Notes under the pieces: generated by a model
Told to the model about the DNA's origin: nothing
Databases searched by the model: none
The model's input: the letters and a program-made list of their open reading frames with translations, nothing else
Program-made: the position numbers and the translations under genes
NCBI RefSeq assembly: GCF_000696185.1
Contig: NZ_KK853997.1
Location: 3,014,167-3,078,166, forward strand
Length of the DNA: 64,000 bases
From: Kitasatospora cheerisanensis KCTC 2395
Lineage (GTDB): Bacteria; Actinomycetota; Actinomycetes; Streptomycetales; Streptomycetaceae
Direction: 5' to 3'
In this document: piece after piece, positions 9,526 to 17,397 of the stretch
How positions within the stretch are numbered: the stretch's first letter is position 1
How the letters are laid out: each line of letters starts with the position of its first letter

Positions 9526-10161
9526 TCAGTCCTTCACCGTGATCCCCAACGCCTGCGCGAACTGCGGTGCCAGGTCCAGCAGTTGGTGCGTCGAGATGAT
9601 CGCGCCGCGCAGCCCGAGGTGTCCGTCCGGGAGGCCGAGGCTCGCGGCGCGCCGCAGGTCGGTGTTCTTCAGCGTCGCGCCGCGCAGTCGCACCTCGTCG
9701 AGGGTGGAGCCGGGAAAGCTCACGTCGGTGAGCTTCGCGTCGGCGAAGTCGACGTCGCGGAGCAGGCAGTCCTCGAAGACCACGTCGCGCAGCACCGCGC
9801 CGCGCAGGTTGACCGCCTCGAGCTTGCACTGCCGGAAGACGGTGCGGCGGATCGCGGAGCTGTACGCGGAGATGCCGGCCAGCACGGTGGAGTCGATCTC
9901 GCTGTCCTGCCATTCGCTCTCGGCGAGGTCGACGCCGACGAGTCGCCCGCCGTGCAGCCAGGCCTCGTTGAAGCCGGCCCGGCGCAGCTTGGTGCTCTCG
10001 GCGCGGATGCCGGTGAAGGCGCATTCCAGGAACGTCGCGCCGCCGAGCTGCCCGGCGAGGTCGAGGTCGTCGAAGTGGACGGTGTCGTAGCGGGCGTCGG
10101 CCCGCAGCGGGCCGGTGTGGCGTTGCAGCAGGTGGGCGTAGGGGAGGTCTTCCAGTCGCAC
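9526..10161 (-). CDS. Pentapeptide-repeat protein
   Basis: The 211-aa product contains a run of A(D/N)LxX-like pentapeptides (for example LEAVNLRGAVLRDVVFEDC and AKLTDVSFPGSTLDEVRL), which fold as a right-handed quadrilateral beta-helix. There is no signal peptide, so it should be cytosolic. Such proteins have varied or unknown roles; the DNA-gyrase-protecting MfpA/Qnr proteins are one subgroup, but nothing here identifies that function. The GTG start at 10161 lies 8 bp after the LtrA stop, with a GGAG element inside the end of the LtrA gene, so the two genes are probably co-transcribed. A CTG overlapping the LtrA stop could also start the frame. A tandem heptamer repeat follows the stop. Confidence 0.75.
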   Translation of the reverse strand: MRLEDLPYAHLLQRHTGPLRADARYDTVHFDDLDLAGQLGGATFLECAFTGIRAESTKLRRAGFNEAWLHGGRLVGVDLAESEWQDSEIDSTVLAGISAYSSAIRRTVFRQCKLEAVNLRGAVLRDVVFEDCLLRDVDFADAKLTDVSFPGSTLDEVRLRGATLKNTDLRRAASLGLPDGHLGLRGAIISTHQLLDLAPQFAQALGITVKD

Positions 10162-10169
10162 GGGGTCGG

Positions 10170-11345
10170 TCAGCTCCGTTTCGGGTTCTTCGCGGACAGG
10201 GTGATGCCGATGGCGACGGCGAGTGCCACCAGGAGCCCGGCGACGGGCACGCCGGCGGCTCCGGCCGGCGTCGCGGCCAGCACCGACAGGGCGGCGAGCG
10301 GCAGGATCAGCTGGGCGACGCCGTGCTTGTGGTGGCGCGAGTGCAGGGCCCAGACGGTGAACAGGAACAGCGCGGTGGGGACGGTGACGGCGGCGTTCGC
10401 GGCCAGGTCGGAGATGTGGGCGGCGCCGACGGCGTGCTCGACGGCGACCTCCAGTCCGGCGCCGACGGCGGCGGCCGAGGCGAAGATCAGGTAGTGGCCG
10501 TAGCCCCAGGGCAGCGCCTGCCGGACCGAGCGCAGGTAGGGGTGGGCGTCCTCGGCGAAGTAGATCCACCAGGCGCCGAAGCAGATCAGCAGTCCGCCGG
10601 CGGCGATCGGCAGCAGTTCGGAGACGGCCCGGTGCTCGTCCAGCGCGGTCTGGATGGCGACGGTCGCGGCCGCCACCGTCTCGCCGAGCACGATGATGGT
10701 GAACAGGCCGTACCGTTCGGCGATGTGGTGCCGGTGCCAGGGCGTCGGGTTGTGCAGTTCGGCCCAGACGGGGACGGCGAGTTCGGCGATCACGCCGACC
10801 GGGAACAGCGGGGCCACGAGCCCGTGCGGGACGAACACCACGACCACCCAGAACGCCTGGACGAGGGTGATGCCGGCGGCGTAGCGCAGTGCGGCGGTCC
10901 GGCCGGGCCCGCTCTCGCTGCGGGCGGCGCGCAGCCACTGGGTGACCATGGCGAGGCGCATCAGCAGGTAGCCGGCCACCGAGAGGGTGAGGTTCTGGTC
11001 CTCGAACAGGCGCGGGATGCCGGCGGCGAGCACCAGCACGCCGGTGATCTGGACCAGCGTGGTCAGCCGGTAGGGGACGTCGTCGACGTCGTACGCGGAG
11101 GCGAACCAGGTGAAGTTCATCCAGGCCCACCAGATGGCGAAGAAGGACATCAGGTAGCCGGTGAGGGCGACCGAGAGGTGGCCGGCGGCGAGCGCGTGGG
11201 CGAGTTCGCGGCCTGCCTGGGCGATGGCCACCACGAAGCACAGGTCGAAGAAGAGTTCCAGCGGGGTGGAGACCCGGTGGGACTCGCCCTGGTCGCGGGC
11301 CAGCATCCGGCGGACCGGGCGGTAGCGGTCGGGGGCGGCGGTCAT
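10170..11345 (-). CDS. Low-temperature-requirement A (LtrA) family membrane protein
   Basis: The 391-aa product is almost entirely hydrophobic with about ten predicted membrane helices. It carries LtrA family landmarks: the N-terminal ELFFDLCFVVAIAQ, a central HHIAERYGLFTIIVLGET, and WWIYFAEDA. The family is named for a Listeria gene needed at low temperature; its molecular function is not settled. The ATG at 11345 is the first start that gives the conserved N-terminus. The pentapeptide-repeat gene follows immediately. A second LtrA homologue lies at 42690-43814, so the organism keeps at least two diverged copies. Confidence 0.85.
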   Translation of the reverse strand: MTAAPDRYRPVRRMLARDQGESHRVSTPLELFFDLCFVVAIAQAGRELAHALAAGHLSVALTGYLMSFFAIWWAWMNFTWFASAYDVDDVPYRLTTLVQITGVLVLAAGIPRLFEDQNLTLSVAGYLLMRLAMVTQWLRAARSESGPGRTAALRYAAGITLVQAFWVVVVFVPHGLVAPLFPVGVIAELAVPVWAELHNPTPWHRHHIAERYGLFTIIVLGETVAAATVAIQTALDEHRAVSELLPIAAGGLLICFGAWWIYFAEDAHPYLRSVRQALPWGYGHYLIFASAAAVGAGLEVAVEHAVGAAHISDLAANAAVTVPTALFLFTVWALHSRHHKHGVAQLILPLAALSVLAATPAGAAGVPVAGLLVALAVAIGITLSAKNPKRS

Positions 11346-11848
11346 CGGCCTGCTTTCACGGCGGGGCCGCGCGGCAGGGGACGGGCGCGGCCGGGGAGTT
11401 GAGGGACACCGGTGATCCTGGCATCCGGGGCCCGGCGGCGCACGCACCGCCCCCGCCACGCCGATTGGTCCGGTTCCGCCCGTTTTGACTGCCCGTCAGG
11501 CAGAGTTGACGCCGCAGTGCGCGATCCGGGTGACAGCAGGCGCGTTCCGGGCCATTTGCTGTGCGACTTGTCCCGTCCGCCCCGTTTGGCCCGATAGATT
11601 CCTCCGCGGATGGACGGCCGGACGGGCGCTTCACGGGCAACGCGGAAGGTCAAGGAGGGCGGCGCGGACGACGGGGGCGGAGTTGCCGCTGCGCCCGGGT
11701 CCGTCCGTCGCCCCTCCTCGCGATCACCGCGCTGTCCGGCGGCGCCCCGACCCGGCCGGTCGGGCTATCCCCGGTCGCCCCGCACCGGCCCGACGTGGCC
11801 TGATGACGGTATGCGTACAGCCGTGCACCGAGCTCAGCGGGGGTCGTC
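11346..11848. other. Intergenic region between divergent LtrA and DUF4239 genes
   Basis: About 500 bp without a convincing gene; the open frames here lack family features and ribosome-binding sites. The only structure noticed is a short dyad, CTGCC-n5-GGCAG at 11489-11503, flanked by TTGAC on both sides, which could be an operator or -35 elements for the rightward gene. It presumably holds both divergent promoters. Confidence 0.4.
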
Positions 11849-12607
11849 GTGAACTGGGTCGATGTGGCCGTCCTGCTCGGCATCCTGCTGCTCACCGCGG
11901 GCGGCATGTTCCTGGTGCAGCGTCATGCCTCGGTCCCGGCCCGGGAGAGCTGCAACGACGTGGCGGGGTTCATCTTCGCCGCGGTCGGCGCCTTCTACGC
12001 GGTGCTGGTGGCCTTCGTGGTGATCGTGGTGTGGGAGAACACCTCGACGGCGAAGGTGACGACCTTCGAGGAGGCGGACGAACTGGCCGGCGTCTACTGG
12101 ATGTCCCGTCAGATGCCGCTGCCGGAGGGCTCCCAACTGGAGGGGCTGACGCTGAGCTACGCGCACGCGGTGGTGAACACCGAGTGGCGGCTGATGGCGG
12201 ACCACCGCAGCGACCCGGCGGCGACCGCGCTGATGTACAAGATCCGCGACTCGGCACTGTCGTTCCAGCCCGAGACCAACCAGGAGTCGACGATCTACCA
12301 GAACCTGGTCCAGCACGTGGACGGTCTGGCCAGCAAGCGCCGGGCCCGGCTGAACCTGATCGCCGACTGCGTGCCGCCGCTGCTGTGGGCGGCGCTGATC
12401 GCCGGCGCGGTGGTCACCATCGCGTTCACCTTTCTGTTCGGCCTGTCCAATACCTGGGTGCACCTGGCGATGGTGCTGTCGCTGGCCGGGCTGATCGGCC
12501 TGTCGCTGATCGCGATCAAGGAGATGAACTACCCGTTCGACGGGGCGAACAAGGTGCAGTCGACCGCCTTCGAGGTGTTCCTGAGCCGATTGCCGCCCCA
12601 GCGGTGA
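11849..12607 (+). CDS. DUF4239 (bestrophin-like) membrane protein
   Basis: The 252-aa protein has two predicted helices near the N-terminus (residues ~5-22 and ~42-65) and two near the C-terminus (~180-200 and ~208-228), with a soluble helical middle. The conserved EEADELAGVYW and the terminal MNYPFDGANKV segments are typical of DUF4239 proteins, which are distantly related to bestrophin channels. Ion-channel activity is a family-level suggestion, not shown here. The GTG at 11849 follows a G-rich stretch (CAGCGGGGG). The gene ends 80 bp before the first tRNA-Lys gene on the same strand. Confidence 0.75.
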   Translation: MNWVDVAVLLGILLLTAGGMFLVQRHASVPARESCNDVAGFIFAAVGAFYAVLVAFVVIVVWENTSTAKVTTFEEADELAGVYWMSRQMPLPEGSQLEGLTLSYAHAVVNTEWRLMADHRSDPAATALMYKIRDSALSFQPETNQESTIYQNLVQHVDGLASKRRARLNLIADCVPPLLWAALIAGAVVTIAFTFLFGLSNTWVHLAMVLSLAGLIGLSLIAIKEMNYPFDGANKVQSTAFEVFLSRLPPQR

Positions 12608-12686
12608 GCGGTGCGCACGATGCGTGGCGGACCCGTCACGATTCGGTGGAACGGCGACGGCCGTGTAGTGTTCTCCAGGTCAGCAG

Positions 12687-12760
12687 GCGCCGCTAGCTCA
12701 GTTGGTTAGAGCAGCTGACTCTTAATCAGCGGGTCCGGGGTTCGAGTCCCTGGCGGCGCA
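12687..12760 (+). tRNA. tRNA-Lys(CUU), copy 1
   Basis: The acceptor stem pairs GCGCCGC with GCGGCGC; the D arm (TAGCTCAGTTGGTTAGAGC), anticodon stem-loop GCTGA-CTCTTAA-TCAGC with anticodon CTT, and T arm with GGTTCGAGTCC are all present. CCA is not encoded (the gene is followed by CAGACGG). An identical copy lies 196 bp downstream. Confidence 0.97.
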
Positions 12761-12771
12761 CAGACGGTCGG

Positions 12772-12797
12772 AGGCCCCTCGCGGAAGCGGGGGGCCT
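12772..12797 (+). terminator. Terminator of tRNA-Lys copy 1
   Basis: AGGCCCCTCGC and GCGGGGGGCCT form an 11-bp stem (one G-U type pair) with a short GGAA loop, starting 11 nt past the tRNA. Confidence 0.75.
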
Positions 12798-12882
12798 TCG
12801 GCGTTCCCGGGGGCTCCGGAGGCCGCCGGAAACCTGGTTTCACCGCAGGTCGGGAAGCGTGTAATGTTCTCTTCGTCAGCAA

Positions 12883-12956
12883 GCGCCGCTAGCTCAGTTG
12901 GTTAGAGCAGCTGACTCTTAATCAGCGGGTCCGGGGTTCGAGTCCCTGGCGGCGCA
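12883..12956 (+). tRNA. tRNA-Lys(CUU), copy 2
   Basis: Base-for-base identical to copy 1 over 74 nt, anticodon CTT. The sequence before it (GTGTAATGTTCTC) resembles that before copy 1 (GTGTAGTGTTCTC), so the upstream element was duplicated with the tRNA and each copy may be transcribed separately. Confidence 0.97.
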
Positions 12957-12964
12957 CAGACGGC

Positions 12965-12996
12965 CGAAGGCCCCTCGCGAGAGCGAGGGGCCTTCG
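12965..12996 (+). terminator. Terminator of tRNA-Lys copy 2
   Basis: A perfect 14-bp stem, CGAAGGCCCCTCGC / GCGAGGGGCCTTCG, with a GAGA tetraloop. It is a better-paired version of the hairpin after copy 1. Confidence 0.8.
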
Positions 12997-13239
12997 GCGT
13001 TTCGGCGTTCCCCGGGTTCGGCGGGGCCGCCTCGATCGTGTGAGCGGTCCGCCCATGTCCCCTTGCGGGGTCCGCTCGTTGAGGAAGCGGGAGACACGCG
13101 GCTAAGAGGTATTTAAAGATCGTCTTAGGAGAAATGGGACATAGTTCCCTAACATCTGACAAGTCGATCGATCAAGCTGGCGAGGTTCACACCCTCGCCC
13201 GAGCGAGCAGCCCGTCCGGGGCCTGCGGGAAGGTTTCCG

Positions 13240-15507
13240 TTGCCTCGAAAGCCCCGTGAACGTACGAAGCGGACCGGCTGGCGCAGGCTGATACCCACGT
13301 GGCGGACCACCCTGATCGGGCTGGCCGCCTCGATGCTGCTGGGGATCGGCCTGTTCGCGCTGGGGATCGCCCTGGTCAAGGTGCCCGACGCGCACGCCGC
13401 GGCCACCGCGCAGTCCAACACCTGGCTGTACTCGGACGGCTCGCTGCTGGCCCGCACCGGGCAGACCAACCGGCAGAACGTCGGGCTGGACAAGGTCTCC
13501 CAGGACGCGCAGCACGCCGCGCTGGCCGCCGAGGACCGCAACTTCTACTCCGAGGGCGCGATCAACATCAAGGGCATGGCCCGCGCCGCCTTCAACACCG
13601 CCTCCGGGGGCTCCACCCAGGGCGGTTCGACGATCACCCAGCAGTACGTGAAGAACGCCTACCTGAACCAGAAGCAGACCGTCAGCCGCAAGGTGAAGGA
13701 AGTCTTCATCGCGATCAAGGTGGACGCGACCCAGAGCAAGGACGAGATCCTCTCCTCCTACCTGAACACCTCGTACTACGGGCGCGGCGCGTACGGCATC
13801 CAGGCCGCCGCGCAGGCCTACTTCGGGGTGGACGCCTCCCAGCTGAACGCCGCCCAGGGCGCCTACCTGGCGACGCTGCTGAACGCGCCCAGCGCGTACG
13901 ACGTGTCCTCGGCCACCGAGGCCGGCAAGCAGAAGGCCGTGGCCCGCTGGAACTACGTGCTGGACGGCATGGTCTCGAAGAAGTGGCTGGGCGCCGAGGA
14001 GCGCAAGCAGCTGGCGTTCCCGGAGGTGCTGGCGCCGAAGTCCGCGCCGGGCCTGTCCGGCCAGGCCGGCTACCTGGTGGCCGCCGCGACCTCGTACCTG
14101 ACCGAGAACAACATCGTCAGCGACGCCCAGCTCGCGCAGGGCGGCTACACCATCACGCTCACCGTGGACTCCAAGAAGCAGCAGCAGCTGCAGGACGCGG
14201 TGCAGGCCCAGCTGACCGACAACCTGAAGCCCGACAGCCGCAAGGTCGACGCGGCCGCGCAGGCCGGCGCGGTGTCCGTCGACCCGAAGACCGGGCAGGT
14301 GGTGGCGCTGTACGGCGGCGCCGACGCCACCAAGCACTGGATCGACAACGCCACCCGCACCGACTACCAGGCCGGCTCCACCTTCAAGGCGATCGCGCTG
14401 GCCGCCGCCCTGGACTCCGGGGCCCGCACCCAGTACGGGGACCGGATCAGCGCCGACACCGTCTACGACGGCACCAACCGGCGCCCGGTGCGCGGCGCCA
14501 AGGGCGTGCCCTACGCGCCGCCGAACGAGGGCGAGCGCTCGTACGGGCAGATCACCCTCCAGCAGGCCACCGACTGGTCGGTGAACTCGGTGTTCGCGCA
14601 GCTCGCGCAGGACACCGGGCTGGAGAAGGTCCGCTCCACGGCGGTCGCGATGGGCCTGCCCGCCGAGACCCCGGGCCTGAAGGCCGTCCCGTCGATCCCG
14701 CTCGGCGCGGCCACCCCGTCCGTGCTGGAGCTCGCCGGGGTGTACGCCACCCTGGACAACGACGGCCAGCAGATCACCCCGTGGCTGGTGAAGTCGCTGG
14801 AGTCCGGCGGCGAGCAGGTGGCGCTGCCCGAGCACAAGGCGAACCAGGCGATCTCCAAGGACGCCGCCCGCAGCACCACCGCGATCCTCCGCGGCGTCAT
14901 CGACGACCAGGGCGGCACCGGCTACCGGGCCGCCGCGCTGAACCGCCCGGCGGCGGGCAAGACCGGCACCACCGACGACTCCAAGTCGGTGTGGTTCGCC
15001 GGGTACACCCCCGACCTGGTCACCGTGGTCGGCCTGTTCGGGCAGGACCCGGCCACCGGCAAGCAGGTCACCCTGGACGGCGTCGGGGGCGCGGGCAGCG
15101 CGGCCGGCGGCCGGTTCCCGGCGGCGATCTGGACGGCGTACATGAAGTCCGCGCTGGCCGGGCAGCCGGTCGCCTCGTTCCCCGGGGTGAGCCGGACCCC
15201 GTCCACCACCGTGCCGTCCACGCCGTCCGGCTCCGCCTCGCCGAGCCAGAGCCCGTCCGCGACCGACGACACGACCACCGCGCCCTCGCCGACCGCGGGC
15301 ACCGGCAACAACGGCAACGGGAACGGCAACGGCCGGGCCAGCTCGCGGCCCACCGACGGCGCCACCGACGGCGGCGCGACCCGGCCCAGCCGGACCCCGT
15401 CGGCCAAGCCGAGCGGCGGGGCCACCAGCACGCCGGAGCCGACCAGTACGCCGGGTCTCGGCGGGGCGGGCGGACTGCTCGTACCTCAGGACCAACCAAC
15501 GGAATAG
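13240..15507 (+). CDS. Class A penicillin-binding protein (bifunctional transglycosylase/transpeptidase)
   Basis: This 755-aa enzyme polymerises and cross-links peptidoglycan at the outer face of the membrane. After a basic N-terminus and one membrane anchor (residues ~23-45) comes a GT51 transglycosylase with the catalytic Glu in AAEDRNFYSEG (Glu98) and GGSTITQQYVKN. The transpeptidase has STFK (Ser380), an SVN motif in DWSVNSVF, and KTGTT (Lys574). The last ~110 residues are a Pro/Ser/Thr/Gly-rich extracellular tail. The TTG start at 13240 is supported by GGGAAGG nine bases upstream and by the position of the anchor. An AT-richer stretch with the dyad CTAAGA/TCTTAG lies 110-140 bp before the start. 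Confidence 0.92.
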   Translation: MPRKPRERTKRTGWRRLIPTWRTTLIGLAASMLLGIGLFALGIALVKVPDAHAAATAQSNTWLYSDGSLLARTGQTNRQNVGLDKVSQDAQHAALAAEDRNFYSEGAINIKGMARAAFNTASGGSTQGGSTITQQYVKNAYLNQKQTVSRKVKEVFIAIKVDATQSKDEILSSYLNTSYYGRGAYGIQAAAQAYFGVDASQLNAAQGAYLATLLNAPSAYDVSSATEAGKQKAVARWNYVLDGMVSKKWLGAEERKQLAFPEVLAPKSAPGLSGQAGYLVAAATSYLTENNIVSDAQLAQGGYTITLTVDSKKQQQLQDAVQAQLTDNLKPDSRKVDAAAQAGAVSVDPKTGQVVALYGGADATKHWIDNATRTDYQAGSTFKAIALAAALDSGARTQYGDRISADTVYDGTNRRPVRGAKGVPYAPPNEGERSYGQITLQQATDWSVNSVFAQLAQDTGLEKVRSTAVAMGLPAETPGLKAVPSIPLGAATPSVLELAGVYATLDNDGQQITPWLVKSLESGGEQVALPEHKANQAISKDAARSTTAILRGVIDDQGGTGYRAAALNRPAAGKTGTTDDSKSVWFAGYTPDLVTVVGLFGQDPATGKQVTLDGVGGAGSAAGGRFPAAIWTAYMKSALAGQPVASFPGVSRTPSTTVPSTPSGSASPSQSPSATDDTTTAPSPTAGTGNNGNGNGNGRASSRPTDGATDGGATRPSRTPSAKPSGGATSTPEPTSTPGLGGAGGLLVPQDQPTE

Positions 15508-15515
15508 CGCCTTAC

Positions 15516-15574
15516 GGCGGAGGGGTCCGAGCTGGCACAATGCGGCGATGCACAGCAGCTCGGACCCCTCCGCC
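15516..15574 (+). repeat. 18-bp perfect inverted repeat around the EamA start codon
   Basis: GGCGGAGGGGTCCGAGCT at 15516-15533 is the exact complement of 15557-15574, with a 23-nt loop. The loop contains the ATG at 15548 used for the transporter, and another in-frame ATG (15575) directly follows the right arm. The element starts 8 bp after the penicillin-binding protein stop, so it may be its terminator, a translation-blocking stem for the transporter, or both. Confidence 0.75.
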
Positions 15575-16549
15575 ATGTCGCTGGACCCGCGACCGGCCGC
15601 CGATCTCCCCCTGACGGAGCATCACCGCTCCCCCGCCCCCGGAGGGCGGGCCGCCAAGGTGGGCCTGGTCCTCGCGCTGGTCTCCGCGGTCGCGTTCGGC
15701 GGGTCCGGGACGGCCGCCAAGCCGCTGATCGAGGCCGGGCTCTCCCCCACCCACACCGTCTGGCTGCGGGTCGCCGGCGCGGCGCTGGTGCTGCTGCCGA
15801 TCGCCTGGAAGCACCGCGACGCGGTGCGGCGCCGGCCCGGCCTGCTGCTCGGCTTCGGCCTCCTCGCCGTCGCCGGCGTGCAGGCCTGCTACTTCGCGGC
15901 GATCTCCCGCATCCCGGTGGGCGTGGCCCTGCTGATCGAGTACCTGGGCCCGCCGCTGCTGATCGCCTACGTCCGGCTCGTGCAGCGCCGGCCCGTCTCC
16001 CGCCGCGCGACGGCCGGCGCGGGCGTCGCGGTGGCCGGCCTCGCCTGCGTCGTCGAGGTGTGGCACGGCCTCTCCTTCGACGCGCTCGGCGTCACCTTCG
16101 CGCTCGGCGCGGCCTGCTGCCAGGTCGGCTACTTCGTCCTCGCCGACGCCGGCCGGCAGGGCGACCGCCCGGTCGACCCGCTGGCGGTCTCCGCGTACGG
16201 GCTGCTGATCGGCGCGGTGCTGCTCACCGTGTTCACCCACCCGTGGACCGCGGACTGGTCGCTGCTGACCCGCTCCGTCACCATGAACGGCCACCAGCTG
16301 CCCGCGCTGCTGCCCGCCCTGTGGATGGTCCTGGTCGCCACCGTCCTCGCCTACCTGACCGGCGTGGTCTCGGTGCAGCACCTCTCCCCGCCGGTGGCCG
16401 GCGTGGTCGCCAACCTGGAGGCCGTGGTCGCCACCGTCCTCGCCTGGGTCCTCCTCGGCGAGCACCTGGGCCCCGCCCAGCTCGCCGGCGGCGCCCTCGT
16501 CCTGGCCGGCGCGTTCGCCGCCCAGTCGGCGGCCTCGGCCAAGAGCTAG
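15548..16549 (+). CDS. EamA (drug/metabolite) family transporter
   Basis: The 333-aa protein (324 aa from the alternative ATG at 15575) has about ten predicted membrane helices arranged as two EamA-like halves, the fold of the DMT superfamily of small-molecule exporters. The opening helix AFGGSGTAAKPLIEAGL and the mid-protein GVALLIEYLGPPLLIAY are typical of the RhaT/RarD-like branch. Substrate cannot be read from the sequence. Neither start has a good ribosome-binding site, and the ATG at 15548 lies in the loop of an 18-bp inverted repeat, so expression may depend on that hairpin. A bidirectional terminator follows. Confidence 0.85.
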   Translation: MHSSSDPSAMSLDPRPAADLPLTEHHRSPAPGGRAAKVGLVLALVSAVAFGGSGTAAKPLIEAGLSPTHTVWLRVAGAALVLLPIAWKHRDAVRRRPGLLLGFGLLAVAGVQACYFAAISRIPVGVALLIEYLGPPLLIAYVRLVQRRPVSRRATAGAGVAVAGLACVVEVWHGLSFDALGVTFALGAACCQVGYFVLADAGRQGDRPVDPLAVSAYGLLIGAVLLTVFTHPWTADWSLLTRSVTMNGHQLPALLPALWMVLVATVLAYLTGVVSVQHLSPPVAGVVANLEAVVATVLAWVLLGEHLGPAQLAGGALVLAGAFAAQSAASAKS

Positions 16550-16576
16550 GTAGCTCCTCCGCCCGCCGGTACGGGA

Positions 16577-16610
16577 ACGACGGCCTGCACCCCCCGGTGC
16601 AGGCCGTCGT
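16577..16610. terminator. Bidirectional terminator between EamA and the SGNH hydrolase gene
   Basis: A perfect 14-bp stem (ACGACGGCCTGCAC and complement) with loop CCCCCG lies between two convergent genes, 27 bp from one stop and 21 bp from the other. Confidence 0.8.
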
Positions 16611-16631
16611 CGCCGCTTCCTGCGGCGGGCT

Positions 16632-17397
16632 TCAGAAGCCGGCCCAGAGGCCGCTGCCGTTGAGCATCACGCTGCCGCCGCCGACGTGGCCCGCACCGTC
16701 GCCGGTGTAGAGCTTGAGGTCGTTGTTGGCGTCGATGCCTGCGACGTCCCGCTTGCCGTCGCCGTTGAAGTCACCGCCCATGACGGAACGGAAGTTGGCC
16801 CAGGCGCCGCTGGTGCCGAGCATCGCGTTGGACACGCTGAGGTGGCCCTGTCCGTCGCCGGTGTACAGGTTCAGGTTGTCGTAGGCGTCGATGCCCGCGA
16901 TGTCGGCCTTGCCGTCGCCGTTGAAGTCGCCTGCGGTGACGGCCTTGAAGTTCGCCCACGCGCCGTTGCTGCCCAGCATGTCGCTGCCACCGCCGACATG
17001 GCCCGCACCGTCGCCCAGGTAGAGCCGCATGTTGTTGTTGGCGTCGATGCCCGCGATGTCGGCCTTGCCGTCACCGTTGAAGTCGCCCGCGGTGATGGCC
17101 TTGAAGTTGGCCCACGCGCCGTTGCTGCCGAGCATCGCGTTGGACACGCTGAGGTGGCCCTGACCGTCGCCGGTGTACAGGTTCAGGTTGTCGTAGGCGT
17201 CGATGCCCGCGATGTCGGCCTTGCCGTCGCCGTTGAAGTCACCCGCGGTGACGGCCTTGAAGTTCGCCCACGCGCCGTTGCTGCCCAGCATGTCGCTGCC
17301 ACCGCCGACATGGCCCGCACCGTCACCCGGGTACAGCCGCATGTTGTTGTTGGCGTCGATGCCCGCGATGTCGGCCTTGCCGTCACCGTTGAAGTCC
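16632..17397 (-). repeat. Five 156-nt FG-GAP coding repeats (copy set 1)
   Basis: DNA units of 156 nt repeat five times in the 3' part of the SGNH hydrolase gene in an A-B-A-B-C pattern, with long identical stretches between A units and between B units. Closely similar units occur in the next two genes on this strand. Confidence 0.85.

Noticed and set aside
11485..12696. Long plus-strand open frame across the LtrA-DUF4239 gap
   Set aside because: It overlaps the well-supported DUF4239 gene in another frame and has Arg/Gly-rich shadow composition.
12687..12956. tRNA-Lys pair as attachment site of an integrated element
   Set aside because: No integrase, no partial tRNA repeat and no phage or ICE genes nearby.
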